Assembly (NCBI RefSeq): GCF_000826545.1
Contig: NZ_CDME01000011.1
Coordinates: 1-64,000 of the forward strand
Length of the DNA: 64,000 bases
Reading direction: 5' to 3'
From: Kibdelosporangium sp. MJ126-NF4
GTDB taxonomy: Bacteria > Actinomycetota > Actinomycetes > Mycobacteriales > Pseudonocardiaceae
The position numbers and the translations under genes were made by a program. Of the stretch, positions 13,114 to 21,477 are shown one piece after another (within the stretch, counting starts at the first letter, position 1; each line of letters opens with the position of its first letter). The notes under the pieces are model-generated. The model was not told the DNA's origin and searched no databases. It was given only the letters and a program-made list of their open reading frames with translations.

Positions 13114-15449
13114 TGGCAGGCCTCACATTCGGGGTCGGTGATCGAGCAGGCAACCGGCTCGACGGGGGCGACAGGAGCGACCGGCTGGACGGCGTTGAGC
13201 TTGCCGTCGGTGCCCTGCAGGGTGCTCTTCTCGACGCTGGTCGCGCTCTGCGAACGCAGGTAGTAGGTGGTCTTCAGGCCCTTGTGCCACGCGAGGCGGT
13301 ACAGGGTGTCCAGCTTGCGACCGCTCGGCGCGGAGATGTACAGGTTCAGCGACTGCGCCTGGTCGATCCACTTCTGGCGGCGGGAGGCCGCCTCGATCAG
13401 CCAGTCGGACTCGATCTCGAACGCCGTGGCGTACAGGGCCTTCAGGTCGATCGGGATCCGCGCGACCGGGCCGAGCACGCCGTCGTGCACCTTCAGGTCC
13501 GCGACCATCCGCGCGTCCCACAGGCCCCGCTCCTTGAGGTCGGCGACCAGTGCGGCGTTCACCACGGTGAAGTCGCCGGACATGTTGGACTTGACGAACA
13601 GGTTGCGGTACAGCGGTTCGATCGACTGGCCGACGCCGACGATGTTGGAGATCGTCGCGGTCGGCGCGATCGCCATGATGTTGGAGTTGCGCACGCCACC
13701 GCGGACCAGGTCCCTGACCGGCGCCCAGTCCAGAGTGGAGCTCGTGTCGACGTCGACGTGGTCACCGAGGTACGCGACCGAGTCGATCGGCAGGATCCCC
13801 TTGCTCCACAGGGAGCCGTCGAAGGACTCGTAGCTGCCGCGCTCACGCGCCAACTCGGCCGACGCGGTGATCGCGTAGTAGCTGATCTCCTCCATGCTGC
13901 GGTCCGCGAACTGGACGGCATCAGCGGAGGCCAGCGGCACCCGCAGGGTGAACAGCGAGTCGGCGAAGCCCATCATGCCGAGGCCGACCGGGCGGTGCCG
14001 CAGGTTGGACCGCTCCGCCTCGGGGATGGTGTAGAAGTTGATGTCGATCACGTTGTCCAGCATGCGAACGGCCGTCTTCACGGTCCGCTCGAGCCGCTCG
14101 TGGTCGATGCCCTGCGCCGTCACGTGGTTGGCCAGGTTGACCGACCCGAGGTTGCACACCGCGACCTCGTCCGCGCTGGTGTTCAGCGTGATCTCGGTGC
14201 ACAGGTTCGACGAGTGCACGACACCGGCGTGCTGTTGCGGCGAACGCAGGTTGCACGGATCCTTGAACGTGATCCACGGGTGCCCGGTCTCGAACAGCAT
14301 GGTCAGCATCCGCCGCCACAGGTCGAGCGCACGGACCTTGCGGTGCACGCGGATCTCGCCGCGCTCGGCGGCTTCCTCGTAGGCGCGGTAGCGCTTCGCG
14401 AAGTCCTCGCCGTAGGTGTCGTGCAGGTCAGGAACCTCGTCCGGGGAGAACAGCGTCCAGTGACCGTCGGCCTCCACGCGGCGCATGAACTCGTCCGGCA
14501 CCCAGTTCGCCGTGTTCATGTCGTGCGTGCGGCGCCGGTCGTCGCCCGTGTTCTTGCGCAGGTCGAGAAATTCCTCGACGTCGATGTGCCAGGTCTCCAG
14601 GTAGGCGCACGCAGCGCCCTTCCTTTTCCCGCCCTGATTCACTGCGACCGTAGTATCATTCGCAATTTTTAGGAACGGCACGACGCCCTGGGACTGGCCG
14701 TTGGTGCCCTTGATGTGCGCGCCCATGCCGCGCACCGGGGTCCAGTCGTTGCCCAGGCCGCCGGAGTACTTGGCCAGCAGCGCGTTGTTGCGGTAGCCCT
14801 GGAAGATGCTGTTCAGGTCGTCGTCCACTGTGGTCAGGAAGCAGGACGACAGCTGCGGGCGGGTGGTGCCCGAGTTGAACAGGGTCGGGGTCGAGCACAT
14901 GAAGTCGAAGCTGGACAGCAGTTCGTAGAACTGGATTGCCCTGGCCTCCCGGTCGTCCTCCCTGACCGCGAGACCCATTGCCACGCGCATGAAGAACGCC
15001 TGCGGCAGCTCGTAGCGCACGCCGTGCTCGTGCAGCAGGTAGCGGTCGTAGAGCGTCTGCAGGCCGATGAAGCCGAACTCCAGGTCCCGCTCCGGCCTGA
15101 TCGCCGCTGCGATCCGGTCGAGGTCGAACGTGGCCAGCTCGGGGTCGATCCGGTCGAGTTCGATGCCCTTGCTGACGTACTCGTGGAAGTACTTGTCCTC
15201 GGCCACCACGGCGTGGACCTCGCGCTTGAGCTTGTCCAGCAACAACCTCGCGCACACGAACGAGTAGTTCGGCTCGGTCTCCACGAACGTGCGCGCCGAC
15301 ATGATCAGCGCGTCGTCCAGCTCCCGTTCGGTGATGCCGTCGTAGACGTTGCGCGCCACCTCGGCGATCACCAGCTCGGCAGCCACATCGGGCAAACCTG
15401 CGCACGCGTCGACGACACGGCTTTCATACCCCACAGCTGTTGCGGTCAC
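13110..15449 (-). CDS. nrdA: Ribonucleotide reductase large subunit
   Basis: The 779-residue catalytic subunit reduces ribonucleoside diphosphates. Visible motifs are [17 protein letters not shown] (redox Cys), SNLCTEI (thiyl radical Cys), CNLGSVNL, and a C-terminal CEACQ redox pair. The GTG at 15449 is chosen because GGAGGGG lies 5 bases upstream. The N terminus begins in the middle of an ATP-cone pattern: [19 protein letters not shown] and [14 protein letters not shown] are present, but the usual leading V-x-K-R-x-G segment is missing. It overlaps nrdB by 4 bases. A cobalamin riboswitch followed by an intrinsic terminator lies in the leader, so transcription is expected to stop when B12 is plentiful. 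Confidence 0.96.
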   Translation of the reverse strand: MTATAVGYESRVVDACAGLPDVAAELVIAEVARNVYDGITERELDDALIMSARTFVETEPNYSFVCARLLLDKLKREVHAVVAEDKYFHEYVSKGIELDRIDPELATFDLDRIAAAIRPERDLEFGFIGLQTLYDRYLLHEHGVRYELPQAFFMRVAMGLAVREDDREARAIQFYELLSSFDFMCSTPTLFNSGTTRPQLSSCFLTTVDDDLNSIFQGYRNNALLAKYSGGLGNDWTPVRGMGAHIKGTNGQSQGVVPFLKIANDTTVAVNQGGKRKGAACAYLETWHIDVEEFLDLRKNTGDDRRRTHDMNTANWVPDEFMRRVEADGHWTLFSPDEVPDLHDTYGEDFAKRYRAYEEAAERGEIRVHRKVRALDLWRRMLTMLFETGHPWITFKDPCNLRSPQQHAGVVHSSNLCTEITLNTSADEVAVCNLGSVNLANHVTAQGIDHERLERTVKTAVRMLDNVIDINFYTIPEAERSNLRHRPVGLGMMGFADSLFTLRVPLASADAVQFADRSMEEISYYAITASAELARERGSYESFDGSLWSKGILPIDSVAYLGDHVDVDTSSTLDWAPVRDLVRGGVRNSNIMAIAPTATISNIVGVGQSIEPLYRNLFVKSNMSGDFTVVNAALVADLKERGLWDARMVADLKVHDGVLGPVARIPIDLKALYATAFEIESDWLIEAASRRQKWIDQAQSLNLYISAPSGRKLDTLYRLAWHKGLKTTYYLRSQSATSVEKSTLQGTDGKLNAVQPVAPVAPVEPVACSITDPECEACQ

Positions 15450-15488
15450 AGCCCCTCCTCGTAAGCCCGACGGGACCGAAGGCGCACA

Positions 15489-15522
15489 GGAAAACAAGCA
15501 CGGCAAGACGAAGTCACCGTGC
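15489..15522 (-). terminator. Intrinsic terminator (attenuator) in the nrdAB leader
   Basis: On the minus strand GCACGG (15522-15517) pairs with CCGTGC (15503-15498) around an inner gac-ttc-gtc mini-stem, followed by TTGTTTTCC (15497-15489). It lies between the cobalamin aptamer and the nrdA SD, where the expression platform of a transcriptional OFF switch should be. A further perfect-looking hairpin (15547-15572, one mismatch) overlaps the 3' strand of aptamer P1. Confidence 0.7.
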
Positions 15523-15569
15523 CGGCCTTCCCGCGAGGCTCCGGACACGCGTGCGCCGGCCGGCACACG

Positions 15570-15733
15570 CGTCGATGACAGGTCTTCGGACTCGCGGGCA
15601 CCCGGACGTACGCCCGGACCTACCGACCGTCGCTTCCCCGGCTCACGCCCAGTGCTTCAATGACGGCTGTCGTTCCCACTCACCGCTGCGGGGCAGTCCC
15701 GGACTCGCACCGGGTTCCCTTGTCGCATCGACG
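15570..15733 (-). promoter_or_regulatory. Cobalamin (B12) riboswitch upstream of nrdAB
   Basis: Conserved parts are clear on the minus strand: P1 strands CGTCGATG (15733-15726) and CATCGACG (15577-15570); the core AGGGAACCCGGTGCGAGTCC, then GGGACTGCCCCGCAG and CGGTGAGTGGGAA; and the B12 box GCGAGTCCGAAGACCTGTC near 15595-15577. B12-riboswitch control of nrdAB with B12-dependent nrdJ elsewhere is known from Streptomyces. The same logic is inferred here. Confidence 0.93.
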
Positions 15734-15884
15734 ACGCAGACCCTACATGTAGTGCCAGCGCCGGAAACACACCCCCAGATGTACCGGCGTGTCGCGGTCT
15801 GATCTTCGGCCCGACCAGCGGGATGAGCCTGCGACTCGCCGGGACGGCCTTGAGCGGCCGGGGCCAAGGTGGTCGACTGCACCG

Positions 15885-16568
15885 GTGATCACCGAGTACG
15901 TGCACTACCTCGTCCCCGCCGAGCGGGCCGAGGACTTCGAGAAAGCCTGCCGGGCCGCCGCGAGCGGGCTGTCCGCGTCGCCTTTCTGCCGCACCTATGA
16001 CTTGTCCCGCAACGAGAACCAGTACACCTTGCGGGTCGTCTGGACGACTCCGCAGGACATCCCGCAGCTCGCCGAATTCGAGGCGACCGGGAAACGGCTG
16101 GAGCACCCGGTCCACCTCGCGCCGACGTTGTACGAATGGGCCGGTGGCATCGAGGCGTTCGAGAAACTGTTCACGGCCTTCTACGCGAAAGTGGCCGACG
16201 ACCCTGTACTGGCACCGGTTTTCGCGCACATGGACCCGAAGCACCCGAAGCACGTCGCGGCGTGGCTCGGTGAGGTGTTCGGCGGGCCGAAGGTCTATTC
16301 CGAAGGCCACGGCGGACATCCGCACATGGTTTCCCGGCACCTTGGCCGAGCGCTCACCGAAACGCACCGCAGGCACTGGGTTGCACTGTTGATCGACACC
16401 GCCGACGAGGTGGGGCTGCCCGCCGAGGCGGAATTCCGGTCGGCGTTCGTGGGCTACCTGGAATGGGGCACCCGGATGGCGGTGATGTTCTCGCAGCCCG
16501 GCCTGGACCCCAGCGTTCCCGAGCCCATGCCGACCTGGGGCTGGGGCGAGGTGCGTCCCTGGTTCTGA
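15885..16568 (+). CDS. Antibiotic-biosynthesis-monooxygenase (ABM) domain fused to truncated hemoglobin
   Basis: The 227-residue fusion has an N-terminal ABM-like ferredoxin-fold domain (ITEYVHYLVPAERAEDFEKA to about residue 80). A group II truncated globin domain follows: GGIEAFEKLFTAFYAKV with the B-helix Phe-Tyr pair, VFAHMDPKHPKHVAAWLGEVFGG, GHPHMVSRHLG with the probable proximal His, and the late WGWGE typical of group II. Such globins bind O2/NO, and ABM fusions are known in actinomycetes. GTG at 15885 is chosen because the ABM strand starts right after it. It is divergent from the nrdAB riboswitch leader. Haem binding is inferred from residues; the reaction is unknown. Confidence 0.85.
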   Translation: MITEYVHYLVPAERAEDFEKACRAAASGLSASPFCRTYDLSRNENQYTLRVVWTTPQDIPQLAEFEATGKRLEHPVHLAPTLYEWAGGIEAFEKLFTAFYAKVADDPVLAPVFAHMDPKHPKHVAAWLGEVFGGPKVYSEGHGGHPHMVSRHLGRALTETHRRHWVALLIDTADEVGLPAEAEFRSAFVGYLEWGTRMAVMFSQPGLDPSVPEPMPTWGWGEVRPWF

Positions 16569-16571
16569 GCC

Positions 16572-17162
16572 TCAGCGGACGCTGAATCCGATCGACTGCG
16601 CGATCGTCATCGCCTGTTCCACGCCGATGATCGCGCCTTTCAGTTCGGCGTCGAACGGGTTGAGCGACGACAGGTCGCTGCCCCGCAGGTCGGCGCCGAC
16701 CAGCCGGATCCCGTCCAGCTGCGCGGAAGCCAGGTCCACCGACCGGAATTCGGCTTTCCCGCAGTCGGCCGCGGTCAGGTCCGCCTCCCGCATCCGCACG
16801 TCACTGAATACGCAGTTGCGCAGATCCACACCGGACAACCCCGTGAACGACCAGTCGCCGCCGCGTACCCGCATCGGCCGCATCACGCATTCGGAGAACG
16901 TGCTGCCGACGAGTTTGCACCCGTCGAACTCGGTGTCGAAAAGGTTGCAGCGCTTGAAAGCACAGTTCACGAACGCGGCACTGGCATGTCGTGAGGCGTT
17001 GAACTTCACGGTGCCGAAGACGCATTCGTCGAACGTGCTGCCGGTGTTGACGACCTCGGTCATGTCGACGTCGAAGAAGGAACACTTCGAGTAGGCGCGG
17101 CCGTCGAGTTCCTCGCCGTACCAGTCCTCGTCGCTGAAGGTCTTTCCCTCGATCACCGTCAT
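16572..17162 (-). CDS. Pentapeptide-repeat protein
   Basis: The 196-residue product is built of A(D/N)LXX-like repeats read as tandem five-residue units (for example FDECVFGTVKFNAS, FVNCAFKRCNLFDTEFDGCKLVGS, ADLTAADCGKAEF, ADLRGSDLSSLN), predicted to form a right-handed quadrilateral beta-helix. There is no signal peptide. Some family members protect DNA gyrase, but most have no known role. Its ATG overlaps the stop of the upstream HTH gene (ATGA), so the two form a coupled pair and probably act together. It ends 3 bases from the convergent globin gene. Confidence 0.9.
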   Translation of the reverse strand: MTVIEGKTFSDEDWYGEELDGRAYSKCSFFDVDMTEVVNTGSTFDECVFGTVKFNASRHASAAFVNCAFKRCNLFDTEFDGCKLVGSTFSECVMRPMRVRGGDWSFTGLSGVDLRNCVFSDVRMREADLTAADCGKAEFRSVDLASAQLDGIRLVGADLRGSDLSSLNPFDAELKGAIIGVEQAMTIAQSIGFSVR

Positions 17163-17389
17163 CCCACGAGCTTATCCAGCGGGAGGTCCACCGCCTTGGC
17201 GATCGCGACGACCGTGAAGAACGCCGGTGTCGGGATCCGGCCGTGCTCGATCTTGCGCAGGGTCTCCACCGAGATCCCGGCCGCCGCCGCGATCTCCACC
17301 GTCGTCCGGCTCGCCCGTGCCGCGCGCAGCGCCTCACCGAGCCGGGCACCGCGTTCGCGGTCCTCGGCGGTCAGCGGTGGTCGGACCAT
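17159..17389 (-). CDS. Small XRE-family helix-turn-helix regulator
   Basis: The 76-residue protein is essentially one HTH_XRE domain: LGEALRAARASRTTVEIAAAAGISVETLRKIEHGR, followed by TPAFFTVVAIAKAVDLPLDKL. It probably binds DNA as a dimer and regulates its own two-gene unit with the pentapeptide protein, with which it overlaps by 4 bases. The ATG at 17389 has little SD. It is divergent from the PNPOx-like gene across 60 bases, so it could also control that gene. Targets are not known. Confidence 0.85.
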   Translation of the reverse strand: MVRPPLTAEDRERGARLGEALRAARASRTTVEIAAAAGISVETLRKIEHGRIPTPAFFTVVAIAKAVDLPLDKLVG

Positions 17390-17449
17390 GAACCGATGAT
17401 AATGCCCGTTGTTGACCTCGACCTCGGTTGAGGTTTTAGCGTCCGGACC

Positions 17450-18361
17450 ATGCTGATCGATTCACGCGTGTCCGAGGTGTTGTCGAAGGTGCGGGTCGTC
17501 GAACTCGCCACCGTCGGCAAGGACGGCTCGCCACAGGTGCGGCCGATGTCCGCGATATGGGTCCCCGAGAAGGGCCACATCGTGCTGACCACGCCACTCG
17601 CGTTCCCCCAGAAGGTGTTCAACATCCGGCGGGACAGCCGGGTGTCCGTGTTCTACTCCGATCCGACCGGCAGTGGTCTCGACGGCAGCACCGCCGTGCT
17701 GGTGCAGGGCACGGCCGAGGCGCCGAAGATCGCGGCGGGGACCGCGGAACTCGATGACTACTGGAGCACCACCTTCTCCCGCAACCCCGAGTACGCCACC
17801 CAGGTCGCCGCTCCCGAGTACCGAGCGGCGATGGACTGGTACTACTGGCGCCTGCCGATGTACGTCACACCCGAACGAGTGCACGTCTTCGACCCGACGC
17901 CGGTCGGTGGCGTGCTGGAGCCGCCGCCCTCGTCGGCCTTGTCGATGGCCGACCAGATCAAGGACGCGGTCGAGCGGTACCCGACCGCCGTGCTCACCAC
18001 CTTCGACGAACAGGGCCACCCTTACTCGGTTCGCGCCGAAGTCGACGCGGACTTGCGGGTTCGCCCATTGCAGCCGTTCGCAGGCAGGCCGGGGCAGGCG
18101 AGCCTGCTGTGGCACCGGCACGGCCTCGGCGCGGGTGGCGACACGAGCAGCATGCTGGCACTGCAGGTCCTCGGTTCGTTCGATGGCGAGACGTTCACGC
18201 CGACGCGGATCCCGGGCGCGTTGCCGGACGAGCACGAGGCGGGCGGCGAGTACGACTGGATCGCGCAGGCCAAGCAGCAGTCGGCGGGCTACCTGGCCAA
18301 GCGCGGCCTGGCGGAGCCGGTCGTCGACTGGGACGCTCTGGTCGGATACGCCACACGCTGA
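17450..18361 (+). CDS. Pyridoxamine 5'-phosphate oxidase-like flavin/F420-binding protein
   Basis: The 303-residue product has an N-terminal split-barrel domain: VVELATVGKDGSPQVRPMSAIWV, then PLAFPQKVFNIRRDSRVSVFY and AVLVQGTAEAP. A second, weaker half begins near residue 165 (AVERYPTAVLTTFDEQGHPYSVRAEVD). The first part is like PNPOx/F420-dependent reductases. Which cofactor is bound cannot be read from the sequence. The ATG at 17450 fits the start of the first strand. It stands alone on the + strand between the HTH gene and map. Confidence 0.8.
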   Translation: MLIDSRVSEVLSKVRVVELATVGKDGSPQVRPMSAIWVPEKGHIVLTTPLAFPQKVFNIRRDSRVSVFYSDPTGSGLDGSTAVLVQGTAEAPKIAAGTAELDDYWSTTFSRNPEYATQVAAPEYRAAMDWYYWRLPMYVTPERVHVFDPTPVGGVLEPPPSSALSMADQIKDAVERYPTAVLTTFDEQGHPYSVRAEVDADLRVRPLQPFAGRPGQASLLWHRHGLGAGGDTSSMLALQVLGSFDGETFTPTRIPGALPDEHEAGGEYDWIAQAKQQSAGYLAKRGLAEPVVDWDALVGYATR

Positions 18362-18406
18362 CTGTGATAAAAATACTGGGATAGTTATCCGTCCCAGGAG
18401 AGCGTG

Positions 18407-19174
18407 ATGGTCGAACTCAAGACACCCGCCGAACTCGAACTGATGCGTGAAGCGGGCAAAGTGGTGGCCGCCGCGCTACGCGCGACCAAGGCGGCGGCGG
18501 CTCCCGGTGTGACACTACGCGAGTTGGACACCGTCGCCGCGGAGGTCATCGCGTCCCACGGCGCGAAGTCGTCGTTCCTGCACTACCACCCGCACTTCGC
18601 GCCGACGCCGTTCCCCGGCGTGATCTGCGCGTCGGTCAACGACCTGGTGGTGCACGGCATCCCGAACGACTACCAGCTCAAGGACGGCGACCTGGTCAGC
18701 GTCGACTGCGGCGCGCACATCAACGGGTTCCACGGGGACTCGGCGATCACGTTCTTCATCGGCGAGCCGAGCGAGCAGGACGCGCGGCTCAGCGAGCACA
18801 CGCGGGAGGCGTTGTACGCGGGCATCGCGGCGGCCAAGGTGGGCAACCGGATGGGCGACGTCTCCCACGCGATCGGCAAAATCGGCCGCGCACACGGCTA
18901 CGGCCTGCTGGAGGGCTACGGCGGCCACGGCGTCGGCCGCAAGATGCACGAGGAACCGCACGTGCCCAACGAGGGCAAAGCCGGGCGTGGCCTGAAACTG
19001 CGGGCGGGCCTGGTGATCGCGATCGAACCGATGTTCATCCTCGGTGGCCGTGACACGTTCACCACCGACGCGGACGGCTGGGGACTGCGCAGCTCCGACC
19101 GCACCCGCGCGGCGCACTGGGAACACACGATCGCGATCACGCCGAACGGCCCGGTCATCCTCACCGAACCGTGA
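18407..19174 (+). CDS. map: Methionine aminopeptidase, type I
   Basis: The 255-residue enzyme removes the initiator Met from nascent proteins in the cytoplasm. The five metal ligands of the pita-bread fold are in place: two Asp in VDCGAHINGFHGDSAI, His in GGHGVGRKMHEEP, Glu in VIAIEPMF, and Glu in HWEHTIAIT. The length fits type I without an N-terminal extension. The ATG at 18407 directly follows a GTG at 18404; with AGGAG at 18396-18400 the ATG has the better spacing. It may be a second, non-operonic copy, since it is not beside the ribosomal operon here. Confidence 0.94.
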   Translation: MVELKTPAELELMREAGKVVAAALRATKAAAAPGVTLRELDTVAAEVIASHGAKSSFLHYHPHFAPTPFPGVICASVNDLVVHGIPNDYQLKDGDLVSVDCGAHINGFHGDSAITFFIGEPSEQDARLSEHTREALYAGIAAAKVGNRMGDVSHAIGKIGRAHGYGLLEGYGGHGVGRKMHEEPHVPNEGKAGRGLKLRAGLVIAIEPMFILGGRDTFTTDADGWGLRSSDRTRAAHWEHTIAITPNGPVILTEP

Positions 19175-19179
19175 TCCCC

Positions 19180-19234
19180 TGCAACCAATGTGGCCTTTGT
19201 TGCGGATTCCGCAACGAAGGCCACATTGGTTGCA
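19180..19234. terminator. Long bidirectional hairpin between map and pfkA
   Basis: Two 26-base arms (19180-19205 and 19209-19234), starting tgcaaccaatgtggc and its complement, pair with a single G:T-type mismatch around an att loop. It lies between two convergent genes and can terminate both. The stem is much longer than needed for termination. Confidence 0.75.
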
Positions 19235-19250
19235 CAGCTAAGGGAGTGGC

Positions 19251-20276
19251 TCAGCCGAAGAAGACTTCGGCTTCCTGGTAGCGCTCCAGGGGGACGGTCT
19301 TCAGTTCGGCGGTCGCCTCGGACAGCTTCACGCGGACGATGTCGGTGCCGCGCAACGCGACCATCACGCCGAAGTCGCCAGCCGCCACCGCGTCCACCGC
19401 GTGCAGGCCGAACCGGGTCGCCAGGACACGGTCGTACGCGGTCGGCGTGCCGCCGCGCTGCGTGTGGCCGAGCACCACGGCACGGGACTCCTTGCCGGTG
19501 CGCTGCGCGATCTCCTCGGCCAGCCACGTGCCGACGCCGCCGAGCCGCACGTGCCCGAACGCGTCCTTCTCGCCGCTGGTGAGCACTTCGTCGCCGCCCT
19601 CGGGCACCGCGCCCTCGGCGACCACGATGATCGGCGCGTACTCGCGCTCGAACCGGCGCTCTACCCACTCGACGACCTTGTCGACGCTGAACGGGCGCTC
19701 CGGCACGAGGATCACGTTCGCGCCGCCCGCGAGACCCGAGTGCAGCGCGATCCAGCCCGCGTGCCTGCCCATGACCTCGCAGACGAGCGCGCGGTGGTGC
19801 GACTCGGCGGTGGTGCGCAGCCGGTCGATCGACTCGGTCGCGATGTGCACCGCGGTGTCGAAGCCGAACGTGTAGTCGGTCGCGCCGAGGTCGTTGTCGA
19901 TCGTCTTCGGCACACCGACCACGCCGATGCCGTCGTCGGTCAGCCTCTTGGCCACGCCGAGCGTGTCCTCGCCGCCGATCGCGATCAGCGCGTCGATGCC
20001 CTGGTCGGCCAGGACTGCCCTGATCTTCTCGACGCCACCGTCGATCTTGTAGGGGTTGGTGCGCGACGAGCCGAGGATCGTGCCGCCACGGGTGAGGATG
20101 TCCTCGACCTGGTCGAGCCCGATGGGCTTCGACTTACCCTCGAGTGGCCCCTGCCAGCCGTTGCGGAACCCGACGATCTCCCAGCCGTGCGCCTCGATGC
20201 CCTTGCGGGTCACGGCCCTGATCACCGCGTTCAGCCCTGGACAGTCGCCACCACCGGTGAGTACGCCTATACGCAT
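19251..20276 (-). CDS. pfkA: 6-phosphofructokinase (residues suggest PPi dependence)
   Basis: The 341-residue enzyme phosphorylates fructose 6-phosphate. Motifs are GVLTGGGDCPGLNAVIRA, LGSSRTNP, GGEDTLGVA, PKTIDNDL (catalytic Asp), MGRHAGWIA, GGTPTAYDR. In E. coli ATP-PFK the residues matching GGEDT are GGDGS, and the Lys of PKTIDND is Gly. Asp and Lys at these two places are the recognised signature of pyrophosphate-dependent PFK, as in Amycolatopsis methanolica. Donor choice is thus predicted, not shown. ATG at 20276 is chosen because the first strand begins there. It is convergent with map and followed by the long hairpin. Confidence 0.93.
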   Translation of the reverse strand: MRIGVLTGGGDCPGLNAVIRAVTRKGIEAHGWEIVGFRNGWQGPLEGKSKPIGLDQVEDILTRGGTILGSSRTNPYKIDGGVEKIRAVLADQGIDALIAIGGEDTLGVAKRLTDDGIGVVGVPKTIDNDLGATDYTFGFDTAVHIATESIDRLRTTAESHHRALVCEVMGRHAGWIALHSGLAGGANVILVPERPFSVDKVVEWVERRFEREYAPIIVVAEGAVPEGGDEVLTSGEKDAFGHVRLGGVGTWLAEEIAQRTGKESRAVVLGHTQRGGTPTAYDRVLATRFGLHAVDAVAAGDFGVMVALRGTDIVRVKLSEATAELKTVPLERYQEAEVFFG

Positions 20277-20379
20277 ACAGTGAAGGGTGTCACGGGCTGG
20301 ATCGGTAAAGCAACCGGCCCCCGTTGAACATGCGGGAAACCGTCCCACTTCGTGAAATCGGGCAGAACAGACGCCGGTC

Positions 20380-20889
20380 CTACCGGACTGGAAAGCCCTT
20401 GCGCAGCCGCTCGACCTCGATCACGTTCCACCTGGCGAGGTTGTGCCGGGCGTCGGCGAGCGCGTCGTGCGCGTCGGTCGGCGGGTTCGGCAGCTGCGGC
20501 TTGCCGACATCCTCCCAGCGCTGACGCAGGTCACGGGTGAAGCGGGGCAGCTGCCGCGGCAGCGCGGGCATCGCGCCCCAGAGCTGGGCGAGCGCCACGT
20601 GGTCGTACGCGGCGAACCAGGCCCAAAGCTCGACGGTCTCCCCGTGCGGGCTGAGGAACTTCATCAGCTCCTCGCGGATCTGCGACCGGCTGCGCCACGC
20701 CTTGTCGCTCGGGGCAGGCAGTTTGTCCAGCACGTTCTCGCGCACCCACTGGCCCGCCTTCGCCGGGTCGAACTCGGTGGACACCGCATAGAACTCTCTG
20801 CCGTCCTCGGCAACGACACCAATCGACACCAGGTCGATCGTTACCCCGTCCTCGATGAATTCACAGTCAAAAAAGTAACGCGCTGCCAT
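20380..20889 (-). CDS. DEDDh 3'-5' exoribonuclease (Rv2179c family)
   Basis: The 169-residue RNase has the exonuclease motifs in order: FFDCEFIEDG, TIDLVSIGVV, AAYDHVALAQLWG, and HDALADARHN with the final His/Asp. The length and sequence match the actinobacterial family typified by M. tuberculosis Rv2179c, which trims 3' ends of RNA using divalent metal. It is cytoplasmic. ATG at 20889 lies next to AGAATAAT rather than a good SD. It is one of the backbone genes shared with the mycobacterial order, following aroG there. Divergent from the HNH gene by 28 bases. Confidence 0.88.
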   Translation of the reverse strand: MAARYFFDCEFIEDGVTIDLVSIGVVAEDGREFYAVSTEFDPAKAGQWVRENVLDKLPAPSDKAWRSRSQIREELMKFLSPHGETVELWAWFAAYDHVALAQLWGAMPALPRQLPRFTRDLRQRWEDVGKPQLPNPPTDAHDALADARHNLARWNVIEVERLRKGFPVR

Positions 20890-20917
20890 TATTCTCCTCG
20901 ACCCGTACCATGATCAC

Positions 20918-21460
20918 GTGCAGTCATGCTCTGTGACGGGATGCGACCGGCCTGTTCGTGCCAAGCGGCGCAGTACGTGCCACAGGCACTATCAGGCTCA
21001 ACTGGCTGAGCGCCGACCGAAGTGTTCAATCCCGGAGTGCCAACGTCCCGGCCAGCTGAAAGCTGGCATCTGTCAGCCGCATCTCGTCCAGATTCAAAGG
21101 TGGGGATCTGTCGAAGCAGCGCCGGGTCGCGGTTCGCCGGGGCGACCGAGGAAATCCGGCCATCCCGGAAAGCGCAGGCACTCGAACGGATACTCGATGA
21201 TCCGGCTGGATGGCGGCGGCTGGGTCTTGGAGCACCGGCACCTCATGGAACAGCGGTTGGGGCGGCAACTGCTGCCCGGCGAGAACGTGCACCACATCAA
21301 TGGCGACCGGTTGGACAACCGCCTGGAGAATCTTGAACTGTGGACCATCAGGCAACCGCGTGGCCAGCGAGTGCAGGACCTTCTCGTCTGGGCTCATGAG
21401 TTCATCGCCCAGTATGGGTCGATCCGCTTCCGGATCGACATCATGAGATACCACACCTGA
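20918..21460 (+). CDS. HNH endonuclease with N-terminal zinc-finger motifs
   Basis: The 180-residue product starts with two Cys/His clusters (CSVTGCDRP...CHRHY and CSIPECQRP...CQPH). A basic linker follows, then an HNH core of the phage/intron type: LEHRHLMEQRLGRQLL, GENVHHINGDRLDNRLENLEL. This architecture is common in mobile or phage-derived nucleases, and its role in the host is unknown. The start is GTG at 20918. It is somewhat less GC-rich than its neighbours and has no counterpart in the mycobacterial gene order, so it is probably acquired (inference). Confidence 0.85.
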   Translation: MQSCSVTGCDRPVRAKRRSTCHRHYQAQLAERRPKCSIPECQRPGQLKAGICQPHLVQIQRWGSVEAAPGRGSPGRPRKSGHPGKRRHSNGYSMIRLDGGGWVLEHRHLMEQRLGRQLLPGENVHHINGDRLDNRLENLELWTIRQPRGQRVQDLLVWAHEFIAQYGSIRFRIDIMRYHT

Positions 21461-21477
21461 GCCACCTTAGAGGTGAA

